Virus record (IMG/VR): IMGVR_UViG_3300045733_000458
Span: 1-33,457 of that record
Strand: one strand, 5' to 3'
From: a virus
DNA length: 33,457 bases
The position numbers were made by a program, and so were the translations under genes. Within the stretch, counting starts at the first letter, position 1, and each line of letters begins with the position of its first letter. Positions 30,807 through 33,457 of this stretch are shown piece by piece. The notes beneath the pieces are model-generated. The model searched no databases. It saw nothing but the letters and a program-made list of their open reading frames with translations, and was not told the DNA's origin.

Positions 30807-30972
30807 TGATTTCAATCTCCCTCTGAAACTTCATAGCCCATAATTGAGCGGTCTCGACATTTGTTACTGCGATGCTCACGTCTCTCGATTTCGGCAAACT
30901 GTTTAGCTGAATAATCATTACTTCCATATCCTCGATAATGTTATTCAATAAATTTACTTCTTTCATATCCAT
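30799..30972 (-). CDS. Small Acb2/Tad1-like candidate anti-defence protein
   Basis: A 57-residue helical protein: MDMKEVNLLNNIIEDMEVMI, a linker with LNSLPKSRD, then VSIAVTNVETAQLWAMKFQR. The block SR(D/E)-x-S(L/I)A-(V/I)TxxExAxxW is, as I remember it, the hallmark of phage proteins related to Acb2 (anti-CBASS) and Tad1 (anti-Thoeris), which bind cyclic-nucleotide signals. AGGAGG lies eight bases before the ATG. It overlaps the glycosyltransferase gene by eight bases and is encoded in the late region. The assignment rests on this block alone and could be wrong. Confidence 0.5.
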   Translation of the reverse strand: MDMKEVNLLNNIIEDMEVMIIQLNSLPKSRDVSIAVTNVETAQLWAMKFQREIEIND

Positions 30973-31015
30973 TTTTTATTCCTCCTATTAAAATCGTCTT
31001 ATTAAAGAAAAATAT

Positions 31016-31738
31016 CTAACATCCAAACCTTTCACTGTCCCACACTTTCAGATTCGGACTCGGGTCAAGTATGCTTTCGTATTGCTTCAAGCTCCCATGT
31101 TCGCCCTTGCCATCTAATTTCATATATCTATCATACTTGCTGATTCTGTCCTCGCTTCTTGACCATCCTAAGTGCTTGATTGCAACATTTTTTTGGCACA
31201 CGCCGCCAAGTGGGTATGACTCCTGAGGTATTCTGCCGCAATGTAATTCGCCGTTTAGTTGAGCATACTCAACTCCAATAAGTTTTCTAAATCCAATTGG
31301 GAACTTATTATTATGCCCTTGCCACAATACATCATCACGATATTGCCTAGACGTCCACATGTCATAGACTGGACTATAAAACGATGTATAGATAGCTGGT
31401 TCAGACAACATTACCCTTAAAATCATGCCATTGCATAGTATTTCATCTGCATCTAAGATAAATATCCAGTCGTCATACTTTGCAGCTGATAGGCATTCTT
31501 TAATAAGCAGATTTCTTGAAATGGATTCATCCTTAACGAAATAATTCTTATCCAACTTTATGATTTTCATTCTCTGTCTTAGTTTAATTTCAAAATCCTC
31601 AATGATTGAGACTGTACCGTCTGTACTGTCATTATCTACGAATACATAATCATCGACCCAGCTATCGGTCGATGCCAATATTTCCTTGAGATATCGGTTT
31701 TCTTCATTGTGCGTCATCATTCCAAGTATTATTTTCAT
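31016..31738 (-). CDS. Family 2 glycosyltransferase
   Basis: The 240-residue protein starts MKIILGMMTHNEENRYLKEI and has DDYVFVDNDSTDGTVSIIED. KDESISRNLLIKECLSAAK and WIFILDADEIL (D-x-D-E metal site near residue 95) follow. This is the classical GT2 pattern. It transfers a sugar to an unknown acceptor. The first codon overlaps the stop of the AbrB-like gene (ATGA), so both are coupled. A copy of the dispersed repeat is in frame (LLIKEC), and another lies just beyond its stop. Confidence 0.85.
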   Translation of the reverse strand: MKIILGMMTHNEENRYLKEILASTDSWVDDYVFVDNDSTDGTVSIIEDFEIKLRQRMKIIKLDKNYFVKDESISRNLLIKECLSAAKYDDWIFILDADEILCNGMILRVMLSEPAIYTSFYSPVYDMWTSRQYRDDVLWQGHNNKFPIGFRKLIGVEYAQLNGELHCGRIPQESYPLGGVCQKNVAIKHLGWSRSEDRISKYDRYMKLDGKGEHGSLKQYESILDPSPNLKVWDSERFGC

Positions 31739-31905
31739 TGTCCTATCCTCGCTTCCCTTAGAAATATTACGTAATTTTCAGTATCGATATCCAAGCTTAG
31801 GTAATCCGCATCCCAGAGTTTCAATAAATCGATTACACTTTTCGGGATGCCTATCTCATACCTCGTCTGTTTTTCAAACGTTATCTTCCTTAATTTAACT
31901 TTCAT
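31735..31905 (-). CDS. Small AbrB-like protein
   Basis: The 56-residue protein MKVKLRKITFEKQTRYEIGI then PKSVIDLLKLWDADYLSLDI shows the AbrB swapped-hairpin layout: 'IP-K-x-V-I-D-L-L' helix, then 'W-D-A-D-Y-L-S-L-D-I' strand and VIFL. AGGAG lies ahead of the ATG. Its last bases overlap the glycosyltransferase start. It may regulate this operon. It is distinct in sequence from the AbrB-like gene at 2681. Confidence 0.55.
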   Translation of the reverse strand: MKVKLRKITFEKQTRYEIGIPKSVIDLLKLWDADYLSLDIDTENYVIFLREARIGQ

Positions 31906-31916
31906 AACCTTAGCTC

Positions 31917-31976
31917 CTATCCTGTCAATCTTATTTTAAAATTTTCTTTGAGCCACTTAACTGCCTTCGGGCTATA
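31917..31976 (-). pseudogene. Possible coding remnant in an intergenic gap
   Basis: Within the gap 31906-32028 one minus-strand frame without a start codon reads SPKAVKWLKENFKIRLTG and a stop. It looks like the C-terminal end of a phage protein whose upstream part is missing behind a TAA at 31977-31979. The rest of the gap shows only AT-rich sequence. This may be a decayed gene or chance. Confidence 0.25.
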
Positions 31977-32028
31977 TTAGCGACTTAAAAATTTGAATTC
32001 TAGACATATGTTAGATATCATATTATTA

Positions 32029-32844
32029 TCAATTAAATACAATATCTAACTTATTTGAATTTCTGAAATTATATTCTTCTAGTATTGCCCTTGCGACATT
32101 AGAAGGTATTCCTTTTCCGTAAACAGCTTGATTTTTTTTAGACATACTTATAATTTTTCCAGCTGGTATTTTTCTAAATTTTGCTATAAACTTTTTTTCA
32201 TTTATTTTTCCAAACGTTTTGTTCATAAATACATTCATGCCGTACAACATTGTATTCGACAAAGCATCTGGGTCGAAAGTGCCGTCGTCATATTTCCATG
32301 TTGATACCATGATGCCTAGCAATTTATCAAGTTTATCGTAGCCTTTTGAGTTATATATGCTATATAATGCACCTATTGCATTCGTATAGCCTCTTTTTTT
32401 CGTAGACGAATCCGAATGACCTCGGCTTGATTTAAGACCGTGCTTTTGCAACAAGAATTCAATACGCGTCGTTGTATGGTCTCCTGACACTAATAAAGCC
32501 TGGTATTTTTCAAATGCATGTATGGCATTTCTGTTTATTTGGCAATTGACAAACAATCCTGCTTCCTCAGACAACGCCAAACCACTGTATACCATACAAG
32601 GGACTTCTTTATAACTTTTTCTTGTTGCCGCTACGATACGGTGCTGACCATCGATTACATAATTTCCTGAATCCCTAATATTGACTATTATAAAGCCAAA
32701 TGCCTTCCAATCAAAACTCCTAATTATATTCTTAACTTTGGCGTAACTCGCTTTTCTCTGGTAATTCCCAATATCAAACTTCAGCTCTGATATTTTCATC
32801 ATCCTTATTTCATAATTTAATTCAGGTTCTTTGGTTTTTATCAC
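32029..32844 (-). CDS. DGQHR / ParB-like domain protein
   Basis: The 271-residue protein has MKISELKFDIGNYQRKASYA near the start, then FGFIIVNIRDSGNYVIDGQHRIVAATRKSY. The D-G-Q-H-R motif with preceding 'p-v-v-v' strand is the ParB/Srx nuclease-like fold, also seen in phage DGQHR proteins. A CTPase or nuclease role is known for some relatives; here only a nucleic-acid or nucleotide-binding role can be suggested. A GTG start at 32844 is preferred (AGGGAAGG upstream) and overlaps the zinc-finger gene. No ATG is near enough. Confidence 0.65.
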   Translation of the reverse strand: MIKTKEPELNYEIRMMKISELKFDIGNYQRKASYAKVKNIIRSFDWKAFGFIIVNIRDSGNYVIDGQHRIVAATRKSYKEVPCMVYSGLALSEEAGLFVNCQINRNAIHAFEKYQALLVSGDHTTTRIEFLLQKHGLKSSRGHSDSSTKKRGYTNAIGALYSIYNSKGYDKLDKLLGIMVSTWKYDDGTFDPDALSNTMLYGMNVFMNKTFGKINEKKFIAKFRKIPAGKIISMSKKNQAVYGKGIPSNVARAILEEYNFRNSNKLDIVFN

Positions 32845-33211
32845 AATACACACCTTCCCTTTCTAATAATTCATAGACTGAAAATCTATCTTTCTTTTTT
32901 AATTTCATTTTTGCATTGTAGCAGTTTTTACAAACACTTCGATAGTAATATTTTTTATCTCGTTTGTCATAGTTTTTTTGGAAATTATCCAATGTGTACT
33001 CAATTTTACAACTTTTACACATTTTAACTTCAAGTACTACGTGTTCTTTAATTTTTTTAAGTTTTTTATTTCTTTCTTTTTGTTTTTTACTGTTGCATTC
33101 TTTGCATTTGTTTAAGCGATATCTTGCCTCCCTGCCGCCACTTTTCACGATTCGAAATTCACTAATATCTTTTTCTTTTTTACAGGCTTTACATATTTTC
33201 ACCTCGTCCAT
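32822..33211 (-). CDS. Two-zinc-finger protein
   Basis: The 129-residue Lys-rich protein has two similar Cys4 units: CKACKKEKDISEF ... NKCKECN (about residues 7-41) and CKSCKIEYTLDNF ... SVCKNCYN (about 65-99). Such treble-clef-like fingers often precede HNH or endonuclease VII domains, but no nuclease motif follows here. AAGGGAG lies before the ATG, and a TATAAT lies upstream (complement of 33248-33253). It may bind DNA and work with the DGQHR protein that overlaps it. Confidence 0.7.
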   Translation of the reverse strand: MDEVKICKACKKEKDISEFRIVKSGGREARYRLNKCKECNSKKQKERNKKLKKIKEHVVLEVKMCKSCKIEYTLDNFQKNYDKRDKKYYYRSVCKNCYNAKMKLKKKDRFSVYELLEREGVYCDKNQRT

Positions 33212-33257
33212 AATTTAACTCCCTTCAAAATGATTTCTTATTTTACCATTATAAAAC

Positions 33258-33287
33258 AAATAAGTCCACCATTTAGCAGACTTATTT
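33258..33287. terminator. Terminator after the truncated right-end gene
   Basis: AAATAAGTC (33258-33266) pairs perfectly with GACTTATTT (33279-33287) around a 12-nt loop. On the minus strand the second arm is followed by GTTTTA, a U-rich tail, just past the stop of the gene at 33297. It separates that gene from the promoter of the zinc-finger gene. Confidence 0.65.
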
Positions 33288-33296
33288 ATAGTTAGT

Positions 33297-33457
33297 TTAT
33301 TTGACTAAACCCTGATTGCTTTTTTTAACATAAAAAGTGTTTGTACCTTTTGTCACGAGTTCGTCTATTTCGTCCCTAACTTTAACCCATTTTTTCTGGG
33401 AAAGTCCAAAGGTTTCCTTGACCTCGGAGACATTAACTTTGTCTCCATCTTTGTACC
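33297..33457 (-). CDS. Truncated gene at window edge, probable winged-helix-like protein
   Basis: Fifty-three codons run into the right edge on the minus strand and end NQGLVK. The visible part includes GDKVNVSEVKETFGLSQKKW and then VRDEIDELVTKGTNTFYVKK. The order 'nvsevketfgLSqkkw-kvrdeidelv' looks like a helix-turn-helix with a following wing, as in small phage regulators. The N-terminus is outside the window, so no family can be fixed. Confidence 0.5.
   Translation of the reverse strand, partial: YKDGDKVNVSEVKETFGLSQKKWVKVRDEIDELVTKGTNTFYVKKSNQGLVK

Noticed and set aside
31906-32028. tRNA or small structured RNA in the gap
   Set aside because: No cloverleaf, TPsiC-like or anticodon arm could be drawn; the stretch is better explained as AT-rich spacer with a short coding remnant.

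Overview
This window is a piece of an AT-rich tailed-phage (siphovirus) genome or prophage. Its host is probably a low-GC Gram-positive bacterium of the Clostridia/Bacillota. The reasons are strong AGGAGG-type ribosome binding sites, A/T-rich codons, an HK97-type head module, a long-tail module with a tape-measure protein, and a holin-amidase lysis pair. No integrase, repressor/Cro pair, tRNA, rRNA or CRISPR array is visible, and both ends cut into coding sequence or remnants, so the element continues beyond the window.

Layout. Positions 1-511 hold a possible gene remnant, a terminator-like hairpin and three long inverted repeats that share a loop. A minus-strand SF2 helicase (512-2668) with a tiny AbrB-like gene in front is divided from a plus-strand replication/recombination block by two overlapping face-to-face promoters (2857-2899). 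The plus-strand block (2940-10610) encodes a RecD2-like helicase, an ERCC4-type nuclease, a YdjM-like membrane protein, a CHC2 zinc-finger primase-like protein, a ribbon-helix-helix (RHH) regulator, a MazG-like protein, a Bet/RecT annealase and several small unknowns. Four promoters in this block carry the same near-perfect palindrome over the spacer and -10 (6447, 7554, 7802, 8349). One of them lies directly upstream of the RHH gene, which suggests a self-controlled early regulon.

From 10707 to the right end the large genes are on the minus strand and read right to left. In transcription order they are: a zinc-finger protein and a DGQHR/ParB-like protein; an AbrB-like protein, two glycosyltransferases, a small Acb2/Tad1-like candidate anti-defence protein and a methyltransferase; a strong promoter (29258-29285); small and large terminase, a portal-MuF fusion, prohead protease, major capsid protein, three virion-type accessory proteins, and a third glycosyltransferase inside the head cluster; head-tail connector, tail tube, tail-assembly chaperone with a programmed -1 frameshift, head-tail adaptor, HK97 gp10-like protein, tail terminator and tape measure; then tail hub with an inserted carbohydrate-binding-like domain, an appendage protein, holin, amidase and receptor-binding protein.

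The most unusual points are: (i) tandem hairpins at 250-487 with an invariant loop and diverged but still fully paired stems; (ii) the shared palindromic operator over four early promoters; (iii) the small Acb2/Tad1-like gene at 30799-30972; (iv) a dispersed CTTATTAAAG-centred repeat with 15 exact copies; (v) glycan-related genes among the structural genes; and (vi) the displaced order of tail-tube/chaperone and head-completion genes. All family assignments come from reading motifs by eye. No database search was run.
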